Shown piece after piece: positions 23,914 to 30,735 of a stretch of 35,074 nt of DNA. Position numbers and translations under genes: made by a program. The stretch spans positions 1 to 35,074 of the forward strand of contig UQIS01000027.1 in the NCBI GenBank assembly GCA_900541245.1, read 5' to 3'. This stretch comes from an uncultured Collinsella sp. Lineage in GTDB: Bacteria > Actinomycetota > Coriobacteriia > Coriobacteriales > Coriobacteriaceae. How positions within the stretch are numbered: position 1 is the stretch's first letter; each line of letters starts with the position of its first letter. The notes below the pieces were generated by a model. It did no database searches. It was not told the DNA's origin and worked only from the letters and a program-made list of their open reading frames with translations.

Positions 23914-25338
23914 CTAGCACACACCTTCCACAAAGCGGTCGAGCTCAACAAAGCGGGAACCCTTGACCAGTACAACATCATGTTTTTCAAGCGCGCCGCC
24001 CATGCGGTCGAGCACCTGCTGATAATCGGAGAACACCTGGATGCGGTCCTCGTCCATACCCATCATGCGCGCGGCATCGGCCATAAGCTGGGCCAGCTCA
24101 CCACCCACGCACGCCAGCATATCGAGCTTCTTGGCGGCGGCATAGGCGCCCACGAGCTCATGCATGCGAGGAGCCTCATCGCCCATCTCGCCCATCTCGC
24201 CCAGGATCGCCATGCGAGACCCCGTGCACGAAAGCGAGCACAGCAGATCGAGACCAGCAGCCATGGATTCGGCGCTGGCGTTATAGGAATCGTCAATGAC
24301 GCGGGCACCGCGCTTGGCGCGCTTGATCTCCTGGCGGTGACCGGTAATCGTGAGGCCCCTAAAGGCAGCATCGATCTGCTCGGGCGTCACGCCCAGGCGA
24401 TAGGCAACCGCGGCGGCCTTAACGGCATTGGGCACGGACTGCACGCCGGGAATGGCCAACATGGTATCGACCGTGTCGCCCTGACCAAAGTCGAGCGTAA
24501 AGACCGGATGGCCCTCGTCGTCGACGCGAATGTCGCGTGCGCGGACCTCGTCGTCGTCCGAGACACCGGCCAGCATCACGTCAATACCCGCAGGCTGGGC
24601 GAACGTATCGCGAATGAACGGCGTAAAGTCGTCCTCGCCGCCCAAAACCAGCAACGGCGAGAAGTCGCCGGCGGCGCACATGCCCTGGACAATCTCGGAC
24701 TTGGCGCGGGCGATGTTCTCGCGGCTGCCCAGGATACCGATGTGGGAGGTTCCGATCTTGCTCACGATGGCAAGATTGGGGTTGGCAGACTGGGACAGGC
24801 GCTCAATCTCATGAAAATGGTTCATGCCCATCTCGAGCACCAGGACCTCGGTATCGGCCGGAGCGGAAAGCACCGTGAGCGGCATGCCGATCAGGTTATT
24901 GAAATTGCCCTTGGTGGCCCAGACACGATAGCGCTTGGCGAGCACAGCGGCAAGCACGTCCTTGGTCGTCGTCTTGCCGATGGAACCGGTAATACCAACG
25001 ACCAGGCAGCCAAGCTCCAAACGGTACGTGTGCGCCAAACGCAGCAGAAACTCCTCGGGATCATCGGTCAGCAAGATGGCACAGCCCTTGTCCTGCGCCA
25101 GCGAGACCAGCTCGGCCTCGGGCTCACGCGTCATCACGACGGCGCCGGCACCCGACTGGACGGCACGGGAAGCAAAATCATTGCCGTCGACGTTTTCACC
25201 GGGAAAGGCGACGAAAATCGTCCCTTCCTCGACCTGGCGCGAGTCGATAACGCACCCGCGGCATACCCGATCGGCTTCTCCCGTCACGGTTCGGGCCCCT
25301 GTTGCGGCCGCGAGGTTGTTGACGGCGATCTCTATCAT
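23914..25338 (-). CDS. murF: UDP-MurNAc-tripeptide D-alanyl-D-alanine ligase MurF
   Basis: 474 aa. N-terminal domain with IDSRQVEEGTIFVAFPGENVDGNDF, ATP loop GITGSIGKTTTKDVLA with GSIGKTT at 118-124, central EMGMNHFHEIERLS and SKIGTSHIGILGSRENIARAKSEI, and C-terminal VIDDSYNASAESMAAGL and ILGEMGEMGDEA. It adds D-Ala-D-Ala to complete the pentapeptide. Unusually for a dcw cluster, no murE lies between the PBP gene and murF. A 126-bp gap with a TACAAT box and an inverted repeat is found instead, so murF may have its own promoter. Confidence 0.96.
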   Translation of the reverse strand: MIEIAVNNLAAATGARTVTGEADRVCRGCVIDSRQVEEGTIFVAFPGENVDGNDFASRAVQSGAGAVVMTREPEAELVSLAQDKGCAILLTDDPEEFLLRLAHTYRLELGCLVVGITGSIGKTTTKDVLAAVLAKRYRVWATKGNFNNLIGMPLTVLSAPADTEVLVLEMGMNHFHEIERLSQSANPNLAIVSKIGTSHIGILGSRENIARAKSEIVQGMCAAGDFSPLLVLGGEDDFTPFIRDTFAQPAGIDVMLAGVSDDDEVRARDIRVDDEGHPVFTLDFGQGDTVDTMLAIPGVQSVPNAVKAAAVAYRLGVTPEQIDAAFRGLTITGHRQEIKRAKRGARVIDDSYNASAESMAAGLDLLCSLSCTGSRMAILGEMGEMGDEAPRMHELVGAYAAAKKLDMLACVGGELAQLMADAARMMGMDEDRIQVFSDYQQVLDRMGGALEKHDVVLVKGSRFVELDRFVEGVC

Positions 25339-25375
25339 TGCAGCTCCCCTGTAAACCTAATAATGCTATCGGCGT

Positions 25376-25416
25376 ATTGTATCCCAGCGCCGCACATGCG
25401 TGGTGCAGGGCATGTG
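25376..25416 (-). promoter_or_regulatory. Candidate murF promoter -10 box and overlapping inverted repeat
   Basis: TACAAT at 25376-25381 (minus) gives an RNA start about 30 nt before murF. Just upstream CACATGC (25393-25399) and GCATGTG (25410-25416) form a perfect 7-bp inverted repeat with a 10-nt spacer over the -35 region, where no good -35 hexamer is seen. It could be an operator or activator site. Confidence 0.4.
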
Positions 25417-25464
25417 AACACCCTCATATGGGACAACAAACAACGCCCCAAAGATTGTAACCCC

Positions 25465-27330
25465 CTACTTCGTGTGCGGGATACCCAGCACGTCGAGCGC
25501 GTTGGCCATAATGGACTGGAACGGCACCGCAGCGGCATCTGAACCGCTCGGCGTTCCGTCGAGCGTGATATAGCACAGCACTTTGGGCGATTGTGCCGGT
25601 GCAAAGCCCATAAAGGACGACATGTAGTTCTCCTTGAGGTAGCCGCCGTTCTCGTCGGCACGTTCGGCCGTACCGGTCTTACCCGCCACGTCATAGCCGT
25701 CAACCGCGCCGCCAACGCCCGTACCCTCGGACACGACCGTCTGCATGCACGATGTCACCCGGGATGCGGCATCCTCAGAAATCGCGCGCTCGCCTTCGCC
25801 CCAGTCCTTCTCGTCGCCCTTGCTGGACTTATAGAAATGCGGGGTCATCATCACGCCGCCGTTGGCGATGCCGCCCACGGCACGTGCGATCTCAATCGGC
25901 GAGACGGACAGCGCCTGTCCAAAGCTCATCGATCCCAGCGTGGCGCCGTCATACTGGTCACGCTCCTTGACGATGCCCAGGCTCTCGCCAGGAAAATCGA
26001 CACCGGAGCTGTGACCGATGCCCCACTTGTCCACATAGGCGGCAAAGTCATCCGCACCGATCTTGCGCCCCACCAGGACAAAGCCCACGTTGGACGAACG
26101 GCGCATCATCTCGCGCACATCCATGGTCATAGCATAATCGCGCTTGTCGGCATCGGTGACGGTATCGTCACCAACCTTGATGCTCGCCGGCACCTCAAAC
26201 GACGTACTCGATCGCACGACGCCCAAATCGAAGCCGGCGCCCGCCACGAGCGTCTTAAAGACTGAGCCGGGCTCGTAGGCGTCGGTGACCAGGCGCAGGT
26301 TCATATCCTCGGTCTTGGCGTTCTCCAGATCGGTCTGGTCGTAGGTCGGGTACGAGCAGGCTGCCAAGATCTCGCCTGTCGTAGGATCGGTGACCAGCGC
26401 CGAGCCGTTCTTGGCCTTAGTCTTCTCGACTGCCTCTGCCAGGGCATCCTCGGCCGCTCGCTGGATATTGCCGTCGAGCGTCGTCACGATGTCAACGCCG
26501 TCGACCGCAGCCACCTTTTTATAGGCACCGCCCGCGATATAGCTACCGTCCCTTGCGCGCTCACGCACAAGAGAACCGTTCGTGCCGGTCAGAAGCTTGT
26601 TGTATTGCTTTTCGAGACCCGTCAAGCCGTCGTTGTCTACATTCACTACACCCAGCACCTGCGATGCTAGATTGCCGTATGGATATACGCGCTTCATGGC
26701 CTGCTCAAAAAGCACGCCGGGCAGGTTCTTCTTCTCAAGCGCCGCAGCATCGTCTTCGTCCACCTGGCGCTTGATATACACCCAGGTTCCATCGGACTCA
26801 ACGAGCTTGCGGCAGGTCTTTTTATCGATTCCAGTTGCCTTGACCAGCGCCGACACCGTCTTGTCAACATCCTCGACAAGCTGCGGGTTCACGGCGATGT
26901 TGCGACATTCGACCGACGACGCCAACACGTTGCCGTTGCGGTCGTAGATGGTGCCGCGTTTGGCATAGAGGGTCTGCGCAAGCAGGCGGCGCGCATCGGC
27001 ACGCTCGCGCAGTTTATCGGCTTCGACAATTTGATAGTCGGCAAGGCGAAAAACGCCCAAGCCCAAGCCAAGCCCGATGAAGCCCATGACGGCTTTGCGG
27101 CGAGGCAGAGGCGCGCCTGTGAGCCATTCGGTCGACGAACTCTTGCGCGACCTGGTGTTATGCACTTGAGGGCCGCCCGAGCCGCGAAGTCGCGACGCCG
27201 GGTCGTTGCCACGGGACTGCCCGGCGTTGTAAGATTGCCGACCCGTTCCTTGATAACCAGAACGTCCCCGCGACGAGGGACGTCCAGAACCGCGGCCCCC
27301 ATCGGAACCGCGGCGATAGTCATTTGTCAT
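25465..27330 (-). CDS. ftsI: Septal penicillin-binding protein (class B, FtsI/PBP2-type transpeptidase)
   Basis: 621 aa. A basic Arg/Gly/Ser-rich cytoplasmic tail (residues 1-80) is followed by one membrane helix at about 80-97 and the dimerisation domain starting at AKRGTIYDRNGNVLASS (about 123-139). The transpeptidase domain has the active-site S-V-F-K at 356-359 (PGSVFKTL), S-S-N at 412-414 and K-T-G at 551-553. It cross-links septal peptidoglycan outside the membrane, next to FtsW. No PASTA domain is present after the transpeptidase domain. The ribosome site is weak. ftsL ends 17 nt upstream. Confidence 0.95.
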   Translation of the reverse strand: MTNDYRRGSDGGRGSGRPSSRGRSGYQGTGRQSYNAGQSRGNDPASRLRGSGGPQVHNTRSRKSSSTEWLTGAPLPRRKAVMGFIGLGLGLGVFRLADYQIVEADKLRERADARRLLAQTLYAKRGTIYDRNGNVLASSVECRNIAVNPQLVEDVDKTVSALVKATGIDKKTCRKLVESDGTWVYIKRQVDEDDAAALEKKNLPGVLFEQAMKRVYPYGNLASQVLGVVNVDNDGLTGLEKQYNKLLTGTNGSLVRERARDGSYIAGGAYKKVAAVDGVDIVTTLDGNIQRAAEDALAEAVEKTKAKNGSALVTDPTTGEILAACSYPTYDQTDLENAKTEDMNLRLVTDAYEPGSVFKTLVAGAGFDLGVVRSSTSFEVPASIKVGDDTVTDADKRDYAMTMDVREMMRRSSNVGFVLVGRKIGADDFAAYVDKWGIGHSSGVDFPGESLGIVKERDQYDGATLGSMSFGQALSVSPIEIARAVGGIANGGVMMTPHFYKSSKGDEKDWGEGERAISEDAASRVTSCMQTVVSEGTGVGGAVDGYDVAGKTGTAERADENGGYLKENYMSSFMGFAPAQSPKVLCYITLDGTPSGSDAAAVPFQSIMANALDVLGIPHTK

Positions 27331-27347
27331 ACTCAGCTACCGTCTTG

Positions 27348-27818
27348 CTACTGAGCGGCCGCGGTCGCGTTGGCGCCCGCGGCTGCATCCTGCGAAAAGT
27401 CAAGTGTAACGCTCTCGCTGGGCTCCACCATGCCATAAGCGCCCGCAAGGTCGCGAATGCGCGTGTCGGCGCCATAGACCGAATGCATGACCTCCAGGTC
27501 GGAGCTCTCATCGGTCGCCTTTTCGAGCGTGTTGGTAAGCTCGGCGTTGCTGTTGAGCACCTGGGCCGTAACGCCGGCGAGCGCCACGCGGGCGATGCCG
27601 ATCGTCATGAAGATAGCCGCAATGATGCAAAACGTTTTAAGAACGCTCATGAAAACCGGGCTTACCGCCTGGTTTGCCTGACGGCCCGCGCCCGTGTAGA
27701 CATCAAAGCGCGGCGTGCGCTGCTCACGGGGAGCAACGGGGGCCTGCGGCGTCTCACGATAGGCGGGCATGGCGTTCATATCATAGGCGAGTGCTGCGCT
27801 TGAAGTGTTGTAGCCCAT
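27348..27818 (-). CDS. ftsL: FtsL-like bitopic division protein
   Basis: 156 aa. A cytoplasmic segment of about 55 residues, one membrane helix at about 58-80 (VLKTFCIIAAIFMTIGIARVAL), then a short heptad-like region (VLNSNAELTNTLEKATDESSDLEVMHSVYG) and YGMVEPSESVTLDF, the usual end of the FtsL/DivIC-type fold. The tail is Ala-rich. Sequence conservation is low, and the call rests on topology, size and its place between rsmH and the septal PBP. GGGAGG is about 10 nt upstream of the ATG. Confidence 0.85.
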   Translation of the reverse strand: MGYNTSSAALAYDMNAMPAYRETPQAPVAPREQRTPRFDVYTGAGRQANQAVSPVFMSVLKTFCIIAAIFMTIGIARVALAGVTAQVLNSNAELTNTLEKATDESSDLEVMHSVYGADTRIRDLAGAYGMVEPSESVTLDFSQDAAAGANATAAAQ

Positions 27819-27908
27819 GATATGCCGCCTCCCATCCCGAGTACGTTGGTAGTGTGTTTAAGCTTCGTTTATGGTGCGAGCGGGAGGTCCAATATCGCGC
27901 GGTCACGC

Positions 27909-28874
27909 CTACAGACGCTGCGCCACGCGGATTTTGGCTGATCTCGCCCGAGGGTTGCGCTCAACCTCATCAGGCTGGGCAACCAGGGGTTTGCGGGTGA
28001 TGACCTTGAGTATCGGCACGTTACCGCACACGCACACCGGAATCTCCGGCGGACACGTGCACCCCTGGCTCATCTCCTTAAAGTGGTTCTTTACGATACG
28101 GTCCTCGAGCGAGTGATACGAGATGACGCAGATACGTCCGCCCGGGTTGAGCCACCTGGTGGCGGCATCAAGCCCTCGTTCGAGCACATCGAGCTCGTGA
28201 TTGACCTCGATGCGAATGGCCTGGAAACTTTTCTTGGCCGGGTGTCCACCATGCCGACGAGCGGCAGCCGGGATACCCGCCTTGATGATCTCGACAAATT
28301 GGCCGGTGGTTTCGATCGGTTCTTGCTCGCGGCGGCGCACGATCTCGCGCGCGATCTGCGAGGCGAACTTCTCTTCGCCGTAGACGCGTAGAATCCGGGC
28401 GAGGTCGTGTTCGTTATAGGTGTTGATGACCTCAGCTGCGTTTAAGGTGTTATTACCCGGATCCATCCGCATGTCCAATGGGGCGTCCTCGTTATACGAA
28501 AAGCCCCTGCCAGGGATATCGAGTTGCGGTGACGAAACGCCCAAATCGAACAGGAAGCCATCGACCCCGGGCACCTCGGCCGAGCAAAGCAGCTCGTCCA
28601 AGTCGCCGAAGTTGCCCTTCAGCAACTGGTGCGGAACGCCGGGAACCTCGCGGTCCAGACGGGCGCCAGCGGCCTCGAGGGCCATGTCGTCCTGATCGAC
28701 GCCGAGCAAAAGGCCCGTCTCCCCCACCTGCGCGGCCATCTTTACCGAATGGCCGGCACCGCCAAGGGTGCAATCGCAGACAACGGAGCCGCTCTTTAGC
28801 CGCAGCGACTCAAGCACTTCGCCGAGCATGACAGGTTCATGCCGATATTCTTGTGTCAAGATCCCACGCTCCAT
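27909..28874 (-). CDS. rsmH: 16S rRNA m4C1402 methyltransferase RsmH (MraW)
   Basis: 321 aa. EYRHEPVMLGEVLESL opens the family domain. VCDCTLGGAGHSVKM (about 33-47) is the SAM-binding motif I. GFLFDLGVSSPQLDIPGRGFSYNEDAPLDMRMD at about 105-137 and AARRHGGHPAKKSFQAIRIEVNHEL are diagnostic, as is ICVISYHSLEDRIVKNHF. It methylates N4 of C1402 in 16S rRNA. It lies 20 nt behind mraZ. The start is uncertain: the ATG has a weak ribosome site, and a TTG five codons later has GGAG 9 nt upstream. Confidence 0.96.
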   Translation of the reverse strand: MERGILTQEYRHEPVMLGEVLESLRLKSGSVVCDCTLGGAGHSVKMAAQVGETGLLLGVDQDDMALEAAGARLDREVPGVPHQLLKGNFGDLDELLCSAEVPGVDGFLFDLGVSSPQLDIPGRGFSYNEDAPLDMRMDPGNNTLNAAEVINTYNEHDLARILRVYGEEKFASQIAREIVRRREQEPIETTGQFVEIIKAGIPAAARRHGGHPAKKSFQAIRIEVNHELDVLERGLDAATRWLNPGGRICVISYHSLEDRIVKNHFKEMSQGCTCPPEIPVCVCGNVPILKVITRKPLVAQPDEVERNPRARSAKIRVAQRL

Positions 28875-28894
28875 CCGTTACCCGTGCCTTGCCC

Positions 28895-29329
28895 TTACGA
28901 GAAGAAGAGGTCCAGCAGGGCCTCATCGTCATCGTCCTCATCGGCCGCGGCGCGATCCCAAACCTCAAGGTGGTCGTAGTTGCCCACAACCGTGACCTCG
29001 CGGTCAAGGTTCGCCTGCTTGCGGAGAGACTCGGAAAGACCGATACGACCGGCGCTGTCCACGTCCATCGACGTGGTGCGCTTGTTGATCGCCCTCATGA
29101 GCTTCTGGTCATTAATGTCACGCGGGTTAAAACCCTCGTGGCCCTCACGACCCGCGAAGAGTCCTTCGACCCACTTATCGAAGGCCTCGGCAGAGAACAC
29201 GTACAGAGCATCGACATCCAGGGCTTTGAACACGCGAACGTGCTCTCCAAGCTCCTCGCGAAGGGGTGCAGGCAGGGACAGACGACCTTTTGCATCGAGA
29301 TTGCGCTCGTATGCACCAGTCATTCCCAT
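28895..29329 (-). CDS. mraZ: MraZ, transcriptional repressor of the dcw cluster
   Basis: 144 aa. Two AbrB-like MraZ repeats: GAYERNLDAKGRLSLPAPLREELGEHV at about 5-31 and TSMDVDSAGRIGLSESLRKQANLDREVTVVG at about 86-116, each with the D-x-x-(A/G)-R core of the family. The C-terminus is acidic (DEDDDDEALLDLF). MraZ forms rings of subunits that bind direct TGGG-type repeats in its own promoter. Matching TGGGG repeats are found just upstream (29418-29460). GAGGG is 5 nt before the start. First gene of the dcw operon. Confidence 0.96.
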   Translation of the reverse strand: MGMTGAYERNLDAKGRLSLPAPLREELGEHVRVFKALDVDALYVFSAEAFDKWVEGLFAGREGHEGFNPRDINDQKLMRAINKRTTSMDVDSAGRIGLSESLRKQANLDREVTVVGNYDHLEVWDRAAADEDDDDEALLDLFFS

Positions 29330-29365
29330 GTGCGCCCTCCCCTCGGTTGCTCAGATGGCACGTAC

Positions 29366-29382
29366 GCGGGGAACCACCCCGC
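29366..29382 (-). promoter_or_regulatory. Leader hairpin/operator copy 2 upstream of mraZ
   Basis: GCGGGG-AACCA-CCCCGC on the plus strand, a perfect 6-bp stem within the predicted mraZ leader. It contains GGGGAACCACCCC (29368-29380), which differs at one base from GGGGAACCGCCCC (29405-29417) in the promoter spacer. Confidence 0.5.
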
Positions 29383-29397
29383 CTGTCGACGTCATCA

Positions 29398-29426
29398 ATA
29401 ATAAGGGGAACCGCCCCATTTTACAA
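29398..29426 (-). promoter_or_regulatory. Candidate mraZ (dcw operon) promoter
   Basis: Minus strand: TTGTAA (29421-29426), 17-bp spacer, TATTAT (29398-29403). Both boxes are close to the housekeeping sigma consensus. The RNA start would be near 29391, giving a leader of about 62 nt. The spacer contains GGGGAACCGCCCC (29405-29417). Confidence 0.65.
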
Positions 29427-29460
29427 CACCTTTCCCCACCCCTTCCCCCACCCCGCCCCA
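29418..29460 (-). promoter_or_regulatory. TGGGG repeats and G-quadruplex motif directly upstream of the mraZ promoter
   Basis: On the minus strand TGGGG starts at 29460, 29450, 29438 and 29418. Five G tracts of 4-5 bases with 1-2-nt loops run through 29434-29459. MraZ proteins bind direct TGGG-type repeats, so autoregulation is likely. The G tracts also fit an intramolecular G-quadruplex on the non-template strand. Confidence 0.55.
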
Positions 29461-29506
29461 CCACTCCACTCACCATATATTGCAAAACACCCCCAAGCAT
29501 ATGTTC

Positions 29507-29530
29507 GAAAACACAATATGTTGTGTTTTC
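29507..29530. repeat. Perfect palindrome upstream of the mraZ promoter
   Basis: GAAAACACAA (29507-29516), TATG, TTGTGTTTTC (29521-29530): 10-bp arms without mismatch. It is AT-rich with no T run, so operator use is more likely than termination. It sits about 80 bp upstream of the candidate -35 box. Confidence 0.65.
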
Positions 29531-29572
29531 AGCAAAGGCGTGATGCCACCTGTAGAACCACACCCGCGAACC

Positions 29573-29588
29573 TCAACCTTCAAGTTGA
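29573..29588. promoter_or_regulatory. Second copy of the ftsZ-promoter dyad, upstream of mraZ
   Basis: TCAACCTTCAAGTTGA, 14 of 16 bases equal to TTAACCTTCAGGTTGA at the ftsZ promoter, with perfect 5-bp outer arms. No clear promoter overlaps it here. Confidence 0.45.
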
Positions 29589-29688
29589 CCTTGCGGCGAT
29601 TTTTACGTCCCTTTACATGCCGTTCACATCGCCCCCAAACTACCCCACCCAAGGCACCTGCGGCCCCCCACCGCGACGCCAAGTGGCG

Positions 29689-29758
29689 AAAAATGGGACG
29701 GGCCCCCGCTTGCCCCAGCGCGCGCAAAAGCACGCCGCGGCAATCTGGAGCCCGTCCC
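29689..29758 (-). terminator. Long hairpin terminator after xerD
   Basis: Arms of 29 nt (29695-29723 and 29730-29758) pair at 23 of 29 positions, with 9 perfect outer base pairs (GGGACGGGC/GCCCGTCCC) and a 6-nt loop. On the minus strand it is followed by ATTTTTC. It lies about 33 nt past the xerD stop. The stretch from here to 29330 holds no gene, only the mraZ regulatory elements listed. Confidence 0.75.
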
Positions 29759-29791
29759 CAAATACCTATAAATATGCAGGTCAGCGATGTG

Positions 29792-30733
29792 TTAACGATG
29801 TGCCAGCGGGTGCGCCGCCAGATAGACCTCGGTCAGTTGCGTGCGGTCGACATGCGTGTAGACCTGCGTGGTCGAAATATCGGCATGGCCCAAAATCTCC
29901 TGCAGCACACGCAGGTCGGCACCGCCCGCGAGCATGTGGGTGGCAAAGGAGTGGCGCAAGGTATGGGGATGGAGCCCCACCAGCCCCACCTGACGCCCAT
30001 ACCGCTCGCATATCGCATGCACGGCCTGGCGCGACAGACGGCGGCCGTTCTTATTTAAAAAGACCGCCGAGGTCTCGGTTCCGCGGGCATGGGCCGCCAA
30101 GCGAGAACGCCCCTCAGTTACATAGAGCGTCAGAGCTCGCGCCGCGCTTCCCACCAGCGGTGACAGGCGTTCCTTTGAGCCCTTACCGCGAACGAGCACA
30201 AAGCCATCGTCGATATGGATATCGCCCACATCGAGCCCCACCAACTCGCTCACACGTAAACCGCATCCGTAGAGCACTTCCAAGATGGCATGGTCGCGCA
30301 AGCCCATCTCGCCCTCGGGGAAGTCTTGATCGAGCAGCGCCGAGACATCCTCCACCGATAGATACTCCGGCAAACGCTCAGCCTTTTTAGGCAGGCGCAA
30401 CGCCGCCGTTGGATTTTGGGCCACAGCCCCATCGCGCACCAAAAAGGCATGCAGGCCCTTCACGGCCGCAAGCGCACGCTCCACCGAGGCATCGGAATAG
30501 CCCCCATCGCGACGGTCGGCAACAAAGCCCTCCACGACCTGACGGGTCACCTCTTCAAAAGACACAATACCCGCCCGCTCCAGATAGGCGCAGTACGTCG
30601 TCAGGTCACGACGATAGGCCGCAATCGTGTTGCGCGCCAAACCCCGCTCGACCGCGAGGTAATCGAGATACTCCCCCGCCGCCACGGCGAGCGACGAGGG
30701 AGTAGCTTCGGTATGTTCCTTATTCGCCGGCAC
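29792..30733 (-). CDS. xerD: Tyrosine recombinase of the XerC/XerD type
   Basis: 313 aa from a GTG start 2 nt past the pyrG stop. N-terminal SAM-like core-binding domain at about 14-100 (YLDYLAVERGLARNTIAAYRRDLTTYCAYL), catalytic domain after 120. The full catalytic set is present: Arg160 in GCGLRVSEL, Lys184 in RGKGSKER, His257 and Arg260 in HTLRHSFATH, His283 in LGHADISTTQVYTHV and the nucleophile Tyr292. Size and motifs fit the chromosome dimer resolvases rather than phage integrases, and the setting (pyrG upstream, dcw cluster downstream) is chromosomal. A longer frame reaching into pyrG has no support. XerC versus XerD cannot be decided surely. XerD is the closer feel. Confidence 0.9.
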   Translation of the reverse strand: MPANKEHTEATPSSLAVAAGEYLDYLAVERGLARNTIAAYRRDLTTYCAYLERAGIVSFEEVTRQVVEGFVADRRDGGYSDASVERALAAVKGLHAFLVRDGAVAQNPTAALRLPKKAERLPEYLSVEDVSALLDQDFPEGEMGLRDHAILEVLYGCGLRVSELVGLDVGDIHIDDGFVLVRGKGSKERLSPLVGSAARALTLYVTEGRSRLAAHARGTETSAVFLNKNGRRLSRQAVHAICERYGRQVGLVGLHPHTLRHSFATHMLAGGADLRVLQEILGHADISTTQVYTHVDRTQLTEVYLAAHPLAHR

Positions 30734-30735
30734 CC

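Noticed and set aside
29434..29459. The C-rich run as a CRISPR or simple-sequence array
   Set aside because: There are no spacers of uniform length. It is better explained as TGGGG repeats at the mraZ promoter.
29507..29530. The palindrome next to the Xer recombinase gene as a dif recombination site
   Set aside because: dif sites have 11-bp imperfect arms with a 6-bp or longer centre and a conserved TTATGT-type half site. Here the arms are perfectly symmetric with a 4-bp centre and do not match that half site.
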